Part shown: in pieces, positions 1 through 11,599 of the stretch | Position numbering within the stretch: the stretch's first letter is position 1 | How the letters are laid out: every line of letters starts with the position of its first letter | From: Tubulanus polymorphus | Lineage: Eukaryota; Nemertea; Palaeonemertea; Tubulaniformes; Tubulanidae | NCBI RefSeq assembly: GCF_964204645.1 | Contig: NC_134026.1 | Location: forward strand, 1,488,001 to 1,552,000 | Direction: 5' to 3' | Length of the DNA stretch: 64,000 bases | Position numbers and translations under genes: made by a program | The notes under the pieces: generated by a model | The model's input: the letters and a program-made list of their open reading frames with translations, nothing else | The model's database searches: none | Told to the model about the DNA's origin: nothing

Positions 1-1353
1 TCATCATTCACGTAATTAATACTACTTTAGTTAAGATAGATATTCACATTGGTTTACATACTGCCGGTATATGACAAGAATTAATATTTAGAAAAAAAAA
101 TGTATCGGACAAATTCTGATTCGAATCACATTTGCATAGTAACAAACACAACCAACACGGCTAAAATCAACAAACCCATTGCAATTATAGGCGCAAAATC
201 TTACAAAAACTGCTACAAATGATAAATTATTTCTTATATTCGATATGTAATTCAAAATAAGATGGAATGTGAAATAAAAATACATTTTACGGTTATTATA
301 TTATTGTTTATAAGTGTTAAAATTTATAATGAAAAATTTAAAACAACCAATTGAATAAATAATGATTAACAATTAAATAATCGTAATAAAAGGAATGATG
401 AAATAAAATTATGCTTAAAACTCACAATTAGAAATTGTGACAATAAAGCACATTGTTTTTTTATCACCATATATTTTTAGCACTTCGTTTTTTAGATAGA
501 AAGGAATGTTTGGAGGGATTTCTTGCAACTTGTATTGGAATGTTAATTTTATTAGAAATAAATGTTTTATGAGTTAAAAATTCTTGCGAAATGAGGAAAA
601 TCTGAAATTATTCAATATTTTAAATGCAATCATAATGACATGTGCTTGTTTTGATAAAATAAAATGTTGCGCGCTGTGCACAAGCTACAAGTAAATATGC
701 TGCAATTACGAGCCGTACGGAATGTCACTTAAGCAAATTATCTGATGAATTACATTAAGATCAAAAATAGGACTGGATGCAAAAAACTTCAAAATTGCGA
801 TGCCGAGTCCAAGATTTAAGACCAGTTGGTTCTCTAGTCTTCTGGTCACAGCTAGTGCCTGGACATACCTGAATACTCTTTTCCATGTTCATCAGGCTCA
901 ACTTACTATAATACACATTTTCGAGTAAAATCTACATAAATTCTTACTGTTATCAGTGATGATGCGACGCAAGGTAAGAAACGTCATTGGTCATCAAGAA
1001 AACGCACTGCACTCATCACCAATTACAGTTGATTCCTCTTAACTCAAATGCTTTCAAGTCATCTTTTAAACTCGATAACAAACCTTCAAACCATAATAAC
1101 AGAATGTGATTTGTTATTTAGATTTGTCTAACTTCACTTATCGCCCAACTCGAACAACAGTGACTGGTCACAATCGAGTCGAGTTTGGAGGAGTTTTACT
1201 GTATAAATATTTCACTCTGAAATTACGAAAAGTTTCATTTCACGCCTGAGTTTTCAGATCGTACCAGTTACAAATTCTCGCTCCAGTTCGATTGCACACT
1301 TCTTCGCGCTAACAGTCAATATTCACTGAATGTTTATACGAGGTGTCGGTATT
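1..1353. other. Intergenic, downstream of MAPK15
   Basis: AT-rich DNA beyond the MAPK15 stop codon. It probably includes the 3' UTR of that minus-strand gene. I see no convincing coding exon, RNA gene or repeat; the short open frames near 88-285 have low-complexity composition and no splice context. Confidence 0.5.
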
Positions 1354-4300
1354 TTAAACAGCCCATTTACGCGACTGTAACGCCGATAATTGACTTGCAG
1401 CGATTGTTCCGTGAGATTGAGAGTAGCTGCCGTAAACTGATTTCGGAGCTCCCGTTGATGATGTATTTCTAGTATTTTCGTACTGTCGACGACCGTACAC
1501 CGGTTTCACGCGTGATTGATCTTTAGAAGATGACGTCGGGCGTTGATTCGGCATCTAGAAAAATATAACCATAGCGTCGCATGAATATAAATAACAGTTT
1601 TTAAACAGATATCCCCTCAATATAGCGAGCAATCCAAAAAACAGAATAGCAATGGCATTCTAGTGTGTGGGGAGGCTACATGGTTTAAAGGCTAAGCAAT
1701 ATTCTGAGTTATCATTTATGTACAAGGGCAGATTGCGGGTTCCTCAATAATCTGAATTGCCCTCCTTGAAGAAAGCAGAAAAAAATTGAGTGACTTCGAA
1801 AAGTTCTGAAAGAAAAATTCTGAGCACACCAGGGGCCGATTCAAGGGGTTCCCAGGGTGTCTGGAGGAATATCCCCTCCGAGTAACCCTACGTCGCTTAA
1901 TCAGTCTAAATTGTACCCACAAACAGCCCTTGACGTATCTAATCATTTAAAGTACACCAAAAAATGTAACATATATCGCAAACAAAAAGCGAAAACTATA
2001 ACCTGAAAAATAGCACGTAACCCAGAATCATTTAATCACGTTGCAGAAAATAGTGTTTTTCAAAGCTTGAACTTGGGTCACAGCAATGATTGGTGTTAGT
2101 GAGTGATGGAGGCTGAATGTAAAAACACTGTGTCGTCACTTAAATTAAACTAGTGTTTTAAGTTAACACTACTTACAGTTAAATATACATGTAGTCAGAA
2201 TTTACTAGTCTACATAAGTGAGCACTGAAATAGTCATTTTGATTACGAGTATTATATTCAAGTTGTTTCGACAGTAGGAAATGAAAGACTGCAGGTAATC
2301 GAGATATCATCATATTTTCAACGCAGTGAACTCGCCTAGCCTAGTGTGATAACTCAAATTCATAAATACATGTATTAGATACAAATCAGGAATGCTCGAC
2401 CTAGGAGGGTGAATTGAATTCATCATGCAAAATCAGCACAAAAATTAGCAACCATAGGCATACATACAGTTTCATTCATAGATTTCAGATATCACAAAGA
2501 CTAGGGATGCTACTAGTTTGCAGAGAACACATTTATTAGACACACACACACAGATATACAGCAAAACCTCCATTAAATATATACTGGGTACATGAACCAC
2601 TACATAGAATAAAAGCTACGAAAAAAAAGATATAGAAGTAAAAGTTATTTCTGAAATACGACTCAATTTCAAATATGAAATAGTTCAACTAGAATCAGCT
2701 ACTACGATTAATATCTAATACACACACATCATACGAAGAAAGATTATTAAAATAGTCTAAAATCATTAGGAAAACAAAGCGTTCTGTAGCCCCCACCACA
2801 GTAAAGCACGGTCTGGATTAGTTATTGAATATTTATATCTATTTTTTGGAAGGCTGCTTACTGGAGGTAACACACGGGACCGTCTAGAATACGGAGTCAT
2901 CAGATAATCTATATAACTGTTATCCTGTGCGTCCTGCGATTTCTACAAACAAAAATCAAGTCTTAGCAACATAATGCTACATATATACATCAATACACAG
3001 ACACAGTGTTTATGGACACAGTCTCTCTCGAGAAATTGATTAGAAGTCACCACCACAGATAGGAGTGAGTGAATTGCCAAGCAACATGCAGAAAAACATG
3101 AAATAAACAAGTGAACAGTGATCAACAAACCACAGCAACCAGTTCAACAGCCCTTCACACTCACAAATTACTTCACAACCGTGGAACTGGTTCCTGACCC
3201 TTAACTCAAAGTTTTAGGGGCTGGTCATAAAGTATTGGTACATCCCCTAATTACACAATATAATCAAGAGTAAATAAATAGTCCATTTCTATATATAATG
3301 TCAATCGATATTCAAAGATAAATTCCCTATTTCTTTTACATGCAACGATTACAGGTTTCCTGTAGGACCGACAATTTCAGATTTGATCGGCTTTGAGGGT
3401 ATGAAATTTGAGGAATGTTTAGAATAAACTATAGACTTCAGTAACTGTTCCCGAACTGCTGAGCCTAGAATGTTTTGAAGGGGTGAAGCTCTGAAGAAAT
3501 TGGAATGGTTACTTTTTTGAAAAAAGGCAGACCTTGGCCACATTATCATCAAGCAAAACTCACCAGTCTCGAACTATTGACCATTAACCCACTACTCGCC
3601 GCAGGTCTATGATCATCTCTCGTGATAACGGGGTTTGACGTCGTACGTGAGAATGACGTGTATTGTCGCGCGTACGTCTTCGGTTCCGTCGCTCGGTTAC
3701 CGGCACCGACTACTGGCGCTGACTGTTGACGTCTCGCACTTCCGTTCGTATGAGCCATATAATTCGGTGGATTTGAGGTTGTCTATAGTGAAAGCGGAGA
3801 CGAACATTTCAAAATCATTGAAAAACTTCAGCTAAATTATGGTTATCATTGTAACCAATATAAAGATTCTTTCTCAAAACGTAGCTAAGATCTAAAATCG
3901 TACAGGGTAGCCACACCCCCCATTTACGTTCCCTGGGTTTTCCCAAAACGCCAATATCCAATTCGATGATTCATTTGTAGCGACTTACATCTTTTGTTCC
4001 TGAAGCTGCAGCTTTGATATTTTCGTAACTGCGTTGTCTTGATATAGGACGATACGGTCGCGTGTGGTTGTGTTGAGGGGGAGTGTGAACGGTTCGACCG
4101 AATGCTACTCCTACAAAAAAATAATGTATCATTTTTCCTTCAACTAAATCACAACCATGAAATCTCTTTAATCATTGCTTTAACTGGAATTTATGAGTTT
4201 TGATAGATAACTAGATGAGTTCCATATGAATCATGTATCTTATGATGATGATGATCACTATTTCCACCTTGCCAGTCCTTAAACCCAAGCGTCATAACCC

Positions 4301-7300
4301 AAATATTGAATCAAAAATTCTCCACGATACAATTTTGAATATCTGTAGCACATTTGAGACAAATTTCAAGACAGAAGCAGAAAATTTTATAACAAAAAGT
4401 TAAATACCCGATTAAAACCAAACGAATTCAAAAGATTAAAACGCAATCTCTTTATTGAGAATTTACATCAAAAGACACAACCTTTCAGATTCTCGTTGTG
4501 CCTTTTGATTTTGTTTTTTATCTTTAAAATTTGTTAATAGAGGGATTTAATCCGATAATCTATAGTCCAAGTCAGGAGTGAACGAGTTATCCTATTACAT
4601 CATACTCACTATCACCGTATGAATTATTTTGTGTTGTTTGTTGTTGTTGTTGAACGGGTCGAGTAACTTTAGGAGCTGGTTCCGTCGTTTGCCTGCTGTA
4701 ATCATTCACTGGAGTCGCAGATCTAGAATTCGACGATTGATACGTCGTCGTGTGAAGTTGTTCGGGTTCTTTTTGCGGCGTTTCTTTACGCGTTCGTTCG
4801 ACCTCCGTACGTCGTCTTCGTCTACGATCGGCTTTCTTTTGTAGAATCATCTGAAATTCATTTAACCACAAATTCCGTTTAACCCTTTCAGTGCTGAATT
4901 ATTAATAGCCTATAGTGCTGGAGATAATTTGAAAATTTTGAAAAATTCCATCTTAGTGTGTGGAACAACGGGAATACCACTATAGTGCGTCTACACCGCA
5001 GCGCGGTGTATCATTAGTTACTAGTATTTCACTATGTTTGACAGGTGCTGCCATCTTTCAAGAGAGATAATTACTAATTACATCAATTGCGGTGTACTAA
5101 CAAAATCCATCACTGATTTATACACCGCACTGCGGTGTAGACGCACTGAAAGGGTTAAAACGTTTAATTGTTGCCATGTCAACCATCCCCTAGACTTCCG
5201 AGTTAAGAGGACAGGATAGGATGTACTCAACTTTGCCGGCACCTACACGCGACTTCATTTGAAAGGCATTCCTTTACCTCGTATAGTTTATTCCTGTATT
5301 CAGATACCGTCAGTTGTACGTCATCATTGAGAACAGGAATTACATCAGCGTCTAGTGATATCTCTTCAGGTTTATTGTGAAATCTATACAGCAAAACAAT
5401 AATACGAAACAATGAACAAATACTTCATCTTAAAGCGTACATTAGACAACGACTTGAAACGGAATCATATTTTTACCTTGCAACATACGGATGTCTTAAG
5501 GCGTCTTCAGCAGTTATTCGTTTATCGGGATTGAAATGTAATAACTGTTTGAGAAGATCCATAGCATCACTCGATCCATCCGGCAATAAAGCATCTATTG
5601 ATTTACGCGGTCTATAAAATATTCATAATAAAAAAAAGAACGTGAAATCAACTCTAAAGAGAGATGACGAGACCGTTTTTAACAAACTTTTCAAACTCGT
5701 ACCTTTTGGAAGCCCTGTCTAATACAGACGCACCATACGCAGAATTTATACTGTCAATATCTAGAAAAAGCATTAACAAATATGATAAACTCGGGTCTTT
5801 CTGCAAATACTCGATGAATTGCTCCGAGTTTGTTTTTTTTACCTGCTCTGGTAGGAAGATTAATCGTGCTCATAATCTTCTCAATTTGATTCAAAGTCGA
5901 CGTCCCCGGAAATAACGGTTTGCCTAATATCAATTCGCCTAATATACACCCTAAACTCCACATATCAACGCCTTTAGTGTACCTGGGATAAAAACAAGAA
6001 AAACTTATAATAACACATTCAGACTCGCCTAAGTCATCGCACGTAATTATTTTTTCCAGTTCAATGTACTTAAGTCATCAAAATAATGATGGTCCCCCAA
6101 ATATTATTATCTCAGTTTGACTGCACTTACAAAACCATGGTCCAATTTTGACTACCTCACCAAAGATTTAGTGTACTAGGAAATTAACTCCACAAATTTG
6201 CCTCATACAACATTTCAAAAGTTTTCAAACTTTGACTCTTTACTGCCCATCTTTCACAAGGGAATCTCTGATTTGAGTGGCCCGCCTCATGTATCTGCCT
6301 CATATTTATACATACTTGTGAGATGCTAGCAGAATTTCTGGAGCTCTGTACCACCGCGTAGCGACGTATTCCGTTAGATTTGGGTCAACACCGTCTTCGA
6401 TATGGAGCTGAGTTAACGATCGAGCCAATCCGAAATCACAGATCTTTACGAAACATTCACTATCTAACAATACGTTAGACGGCTGTAAATAAATTATACA
6501 AATTACATAATTAAGAATTCATGGCATATCAGGGGTATCTTATAGGCTCTTAAAGGTCGGGTAAGATTTGGTTTCCCTGATATTCCCTGACCATCTATCA
6601 ATACCAAGAAAATAACAATCATAAGATATCCTCAGCGAGGGTTATTTCTTATCAAAAGGTTCCTGATGTCTCTCGGTGCCAGCAAGAAGAACGACTAGAC
6701 ACCAAATATTCAAATTCCGTGATTTTCAAGAAAAATTTCCAGAATTCCCTTATATCCCTGATCTGTAAGAACCCTGCATATCTGAAATACTTCCATAATT
6801 TTCTATTCAACCAGCCGCAAGCTATGGTCAACTTTCGACTCAAGTGAATTCTATAATCATTCTAGCGCGGAATGATACAAACGTAGCTCGACCTTACCTT
6901 CATGTCTCTATGAATGACGTTTCCCGAATGCATGTATTTCACAGCTTTAAACAACTGATACATAACGTAGCGTTTATGAACATCTTTCAGAATACTGCCT
7001 CTTTTGATAACATTGTGTAAATCCGTATCTAAAATTAATTGAAATCACTCTCATAACTTTGTATTCTTTATGTACAAAGCAATTATCAGCTGATTTTCGG
7101 AGGAGTGGATGTAATAACGACAGGGATGGCGGCCGCTCCATTAAAACCTCACATGGAGAACACTGATTTAACATATATTCATCACATACCCATAAATTCA
7201 AACACTAAATAAATGTCTTTGTCATTTTCAGCCTTGATAACGTTGTGCAGTTTGATAATATTTGGATGATCACCGAATTCTTGCAGGAACATAATTTCCC

Positions 7301-8509
7301 TAAACGTCCTCTGAAAATATGAGAAAAGAAACAGATATAAAGTCAGATACAGTTTTTCTCCGAGGGCTCCTTCAATTGTTTACACGCGCTATTGACCAAA
7401 GTCAGGTAAGTCAAAGTAGACACAATCACATAGATGAAATTTGGCTCATGCCAGATTATTGCGTGTGAATGCTAACTGGTTCTGTGACTCCATTCGCTTG
7501 CCACAGCATCGTTGAGATTTAAGTAACGAGTGAGTGATTTACATGTGAACGCGCTCTATGATTAGGCACGGGTCAAATTTTACTCCAGTTTGACCAAGAC
7601 CACATCTATCATCTCTTATGCAATCGCAGCTATGGTGATTTAACCCTCACTAAAACCAAGACAGTACATAGGCCTAATACACATATGCACTATTTATAAC
7701 TTAAATCTATCACTTGTAACCTACCTGAGCATCAGTTTGGTTGCGGAAGGCATCAAAGATTTTCTTTACAGCTACAACTTCATTTGTTCGTTTATCAATT
7801 GCCTTCCAAACTATTCCATAAGCCTACAACAAATAGAGAAACAATGTTCATCATCAACAAACAAGAGATTCCAGTTTTCTGTTAGTTCGACAGTATTTTC
7901 GGATACCGAGAGAGTATTGTGTGGTAAATTAGTCAGTAACCTGCGTTGTAGTTTCACATAAACCCATTCGATTATAAAAGCTTACCACCAACGTTTAGTG
8001 TGGTACAATATTAAATCTGTAGTAATCTCACATCCGGGTTACCCCAAGTCTAGAATAAAGGCCACTGATGTCACTATGAGAAGAGTTGACCAGTGAAATT
8101 GATCAAGGTTGGTTCCAGGACTTTGTTTCTGCAAGTTGGTCAAGGAAGGTTTGTAGGCAGGCTACAATTATAAGGCAAGGAAAAGATGCAGCCTACTCCG
8201 ATGGCGATGTACTCCTCCGCACACGTCACAGAGAAAGTGATAAAATAGAATGATTGATAACAGCAACAACAATAAAGAAAGTTTGCGACTTCCGACGCAT
8301 TCGATCAATTACATAAACCATTTTTTGGAAAAGAATTAATGTCAGTCGACGGAGAAGAAGATTAAGAAGCCGAATTCGGAATAGGCCGATCGTTCTACTC
8401 AACTAACACAGGCATTTCATGAGCAACAAATATTTGCACCTACCCCCTTGCCAAGTCGCTTTTTTATTTCATAACGCTTGGTTATGTGGGGCTCAATTTC
8501 TGAGCTCAT
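1354..8509 (-). CDS. MAPK15: MAPK15/ERK7-type atypical MAP kinase, 14 exons
   Basis: Atypical ERK of the ERK7/ERK8 family, which acts at cilia and in autophagy in other animals. Exons (phase checked): 8509-8444, 7823-7725, 7310-7190, 7028-6898, 6482-6316, 5982-5843, 5760-5703, 5611-5477, 5383-5278, 4850-4610, 4110-3989, 3782-3564, 2942-2862, 1554-1354; they sum to 628 aa. The kinase domain begins almost at the N terminus: glycine loop GKGAYG near residue 20, VAVKK with Lys42, HRDMK near 135-139, DFG at 155-157 and the activation loop motif TEY at 176-178. These positions match human MAPK15, and the kinase region is complete. The tail after about residue 330 is basic, then rich in Gln, Ser, Thr and Arg, without a recognisable domain; it is longer than in human MAPK15 (about 544 aa). 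The start is supported by the family-typical N terminus [17 protein letters not shown]. Exons in the tail are the least certain. Confidence 0.93.
4883..5154. mobile_element. piggyBac-type MITE, 272 bp, TTAA target site
   Basis: Lies in MAPK15 intron 9. It is bounded by perfect 12-bp terminal inverted repeats, CCCTTTCAGTGC at 4883-4894 and its reverse complement at 5143-5154. TTAA sits immediately outside on both sides (4879-4882 and 5155-5158). A second inverted pair is internal: GCGTCTACACCGCAG near 4987 and its mirrored version near 5121-5144. TTAA duplication plus CCC...GGG ends is the signature of piggyBac elements. There is no transposase frame, so this is a non-autonomous copy. Confidence 0.82.
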
Positions 8510-9014
8510 TTTCACGAGGTTTGACGAAAAGATCTAAAAGAAATACATCGAATATAAAAATGTCACTGAGTGGACCGAACAACACCTAATCTCATACTTC
8601 CGCGTTAATCCGCGTCGTGATATAGTTTCTGCGTAAATAACTTATTCCCAAAAGCAAAATCGATATATTTACGATATAGTATTTGTTATTAAGTATTCGC
8701 AGTTTTCACGAATATACGTGGAAATATATCTATAGAATGTTATAAATTTAGTAACGATTATTGTGATTGTGTTAATACATCTGTTAAGTAATTCGCCGTA
8801 CGCAAAAATCGATGACGTAGTACAAGCGTCAGTTACCATGACAACATACCAGTCCATAAGTGATATACCTCACATGCCAGAGTATGTGTGCTGGTCTATT
8901 AGGTGGCGCTACGTAACGATTCGAATTTACAAATTCAGTACGGTATGTGACACTGTTCTACTTTCCTGTGCATATATTTTCCTCACCATGAAATAAACGC
9001 GAACCTTTACTTAC

Positions 9015-9195
9015 ACTTAAACGTGTGGTCTGTAATGTAAATCATTGGAGAGCCCCTTGTTGGAGTTGGTAATCGATAACCACGCCGCGCGGTATACTGC
9101 CGTAATTGACCGATAGTACATTCATGGATCGAAGCTTTCCCTGTAGCATGTGCTTGATCGTTAACGTTGTAAATTAATTTCCCGCTGGACTTCAT
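9015..9195 (-). CDS. Candidate small ORF or upstream exon near MAPK15
   Basis: An ATG at 9195 opens a 62-codon frame that ends in TAA inside a perfect donor, AAGT|GTAAGT, at 9015/9014. So it may be a first exon rather than a complete 62-aa protein. The peptide starts MKSSGKLIYNV and has a basic, Tyr/Arg-rich second half. About 500 nt further along the minus strand an acceptor (TTTCTTTTAG, near 8534) precedes the MAPK15 start codon. If the two are spliced, this frame would run out of frame through the MAPK15 start and act as an overlapping upstream ORF. I do not recognise the peptide. It could also be a separate small gene or chance. Confidence 0.3.
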
Positions 9196-10185
9196 TTATC
9201 TCCTCGACTCAGCGTGACCGGCAACACTCCGGACCCGTATCGACATCATGTCTAGTCTCGTGCTAGCGTGTCAAGTTCAGTTCAAGCTACGTCCAGGGCC
9301 AATATTCGGCATCAGGCAACGGAATGAGAGAGAACGAGTTAACTTGAATGGATGAGAAGTTTTGACCAAACTCCTCGACAGCATTTTAATCATATATTGC
9401 CAGTGGTTTCCACTTATGACATTTATGACGAAGAAGGATCTGGTGTTCGACATGGAGGGACATCATCTGCAGTGTTTTCGTGTTGTCGATATAATTTCTG
9501 CGGACAGCAATCGATGGCTACCCGGTAATGCCTTGATTCGATGGCATTCACGGACGAAAGAGCCGCCATCTCTACTTTTCTCAGTTCGCCTCTTAGATAC
9601 AGGTATCGGATTGGTAGGCCTACTTTGTAATGTAGTAAAATCATTTCAGATCAACTCCTTCAGTCCATTCGCCCGGTCCAACCACGACCGCGGTTACAAA
9701 CGGCACTTCAATGGTTAAGACCGGGTCTCCCGATATCGACTACATTGATACTTAATCATCATGCCATTAAGCTATCTTTCTGTTTTCCGTTATCCCCGGG
9801 GTTCATTCCCGGTCGGTCAGGGGAAGTCAGATGGCGATAAATCAAGCAAAGCGCCGCGGTTTACTGATAAATGTCCATGCGATGGGCCAAAACAGACAGT
9901 CGTAACTCACGCCACCGGTATATTTATTTTCAAACGATACTTATTTGGATATATCGGGGTTTTCACTAGTGGTGTTTAACTGGCCGCATTTTTGTCTTAT
10001 CAGACAAGCGATAAAGACAAGTCCGAGCAAATTTGTAGCTTGTCACTGATTTACGGTATGTCGATTAGAACGATGCGATATGTATAGTCGCTGTCCATGC
10101 ATTTGGTAAAAAGAATATTCTAAATCCGGGAATTATCATGAGACTGAGTTCAAGATATGGATGATAACGTACATATATAGCAGAA
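9196..10185. other. Intergenic, locally GC-richer
   Basis: This stretch is less AT-rich than its surroundings and has several CpG-containing hexamers between about 9220 and 9880. It probably contains promoter sequence for the MAPK15 side (minus) and the MS4A-like gene (plus). Two overlapping open frames near 9362-9718 (plus) and 9423-9644 (minus) have no domain or splice support. A sequence reading ATGGCGGC on the minus strand near 9570 resembles a YY1 site. Confidence 0.4.
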
Positions 10186-10770
10186 ATGTTTAAAATGACG
10201 GATTTGTGTAGACGAAGTTTGCAGTTTTATTGCGGATATATATTCGTTGTATTGTCTATCGTGAACTTAGGATTCTGTATTCCGCTAGGGCTGAGTTCCC
10301 CTGTGCATACGGCTGGAATGATCGTGTCTGGTTGTCTGACAACCGTTCTTACCGCCATCGCTGGAATTAACATGATAATATTCATTACGATTCATAGAAA
10401 TACGATCCGAATGAAAACGTCTGTGATGGTGATGTCCATAATTTCCGCTACAGGAGTTATACCTACTTTAGCATATACGTGTGCCTTGATGACTTTAGTA
10501 TCGGACGAAACCTCGCTAAACGCCGAAATTGATAACACTGAATCGGTTCCTTTAGATATCGGTGTGAACATTGCGCATATAACGGTACTTCTCACAATAT
10601 TTATTACCTCTCTCGCCGAGGCTATTGTATTTTGCAGAAACTTTTGTGGTTTTGATTCTATAAACTCTGTTCAGCCGCTACAAGATCAGCGCGATTCTCG
10701 ACGAAATCGAGCTCAACTGGGCCCGTACACAATTACACAGATGATGAGTTTGGAAGCTGAAGTGCGGTAG
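10186..10770 (+). CDS. MS4A/CD20-like four-span membrane protein, single exon
   Basis: A 194-aa intronless frame with four hydrophobic segments, at about residues 14-36, 43-68, 77-102 and 124-148. Short polar loops and a charged C-terminal tail of about 40 residues containing Arg-rich and Gln-rich stretches complete it. The layout (short N terminus, four spans, cytoplasmic tail) is that of MS4A-type and related tetraspan proteins. Sequence identity to a named member is not evident to me, so the family call rests mostly on topology and on the clearer MS4A-like gene 8 kb away. MFKMTD is the first start; the second Met is three residues later. An AATAAA lies at 10902-10907, about 130 nt after the stop, which fits a short 3' UTR. 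Confidence 0.72.
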   Translation: MFKMTDLCRRSLQFYCGYIFVVLSIVNLGFCIPLGLSSPVHTAGMIVSGCLTTVLTAIAGINMIIFITIHRNTIRMKTSVMVMSIISATGVIPTLAYTCALMTLVSDETSLNAEIDNTESVPLDIGVNIAHITVLLTIFITSLAEAIVFCRNFCGFDSINSVQPLQDQRDSRRNRAQLGPYTITQMMSLEAEVR

Positions 10771-10901
10771 AAAAATAAGTGTTGGTTGTGCAGTTCTGGT
10801 TTTGTGTGTATCATCCATCGATTAAGTTCACACTATTCTGAGTCTATATCAATTGAGTTATTTTTACACGCATTTATTGCAATCAAGTGTTTCTAAAACA
10901 T

Positions 10902-10907
10902 AATAAA
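10902..10907 (+). terminator. Poly(A) signal for the MS4A-like gene
   Basis: AATAAA 132 nt downstream of the TAG of the tetraspan gene on the same strand. It is the first such hexamer after the stop. Confidence 0.5.
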
Positions 10908-11599
10908 AAAAATGAATGAACAACGTATATTACGAATAATCAAATTGTTGTCATCGTGGTTTAATGTAAAGACTCGATTATTTCAACGGGGCCAGATTTT
11001 TAATGGTGCTATTTAATTCCTACAGAGGTGAAACAGTGAACCCATAATGGAAATGTGTTAGGTCGTTAGCTAACAACAGTGATGTGAATTTGAATGTGGG
11101 AACGGATATGTTTCAGGTATTCAGTTGCAGTTATTTTATAGTCGTTGATAACACTAGAATCAGTCATTTGCTCGCGAGTTATAATTGCTTTATTATCGCT
11201 ATGAACATTGAATGATGCGCACCTACCTCACAAAACGCAATAAATGTGAAGTACGGATAGGTAAATGACGCATTTTCCTCCCGAATTTACATCGAAAGGA
11301 AACATACATATTCACCCCTCCCAGATAGATGTAGATATACGCTGATTATTGAGGGACACATTACTTCATATTATAACTGTTCAATAATCATTAAACTGAT
11401 AATCAGGGATCATTCGATATTCATACTAACCCAGTAGCGCGGAAACTGGCACATGTTTTATGTGATTATAGTGTAAATCCGTTGCATCATGGGATGTATC
11501 AGAAATGTTATTACGCTGCTTATTATGTTTATTTGTTTATGAATATTGCGTTTAGTTATTATTACTTTTGTTTGCTTTTGGCTGTCGACAGTTGACTGG
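10908..11599. other. Intergenic, upstream of DEG/ENaC gene
   Basis: AT-rich spacer between the tetraspan gene and the first recognised coding exon of the channel. No coding exon recognised. It should contain the channel promoter and any 5' UTR; no clear TATA box stands out. Confidence 0.4.

Noticed and set aside
9362-9718. 118-codon plus-strand frame
   Set aside because: Overlaps another open frame on the minus strand in a GC-richer stretch; no domain, signal peptide or splice context.
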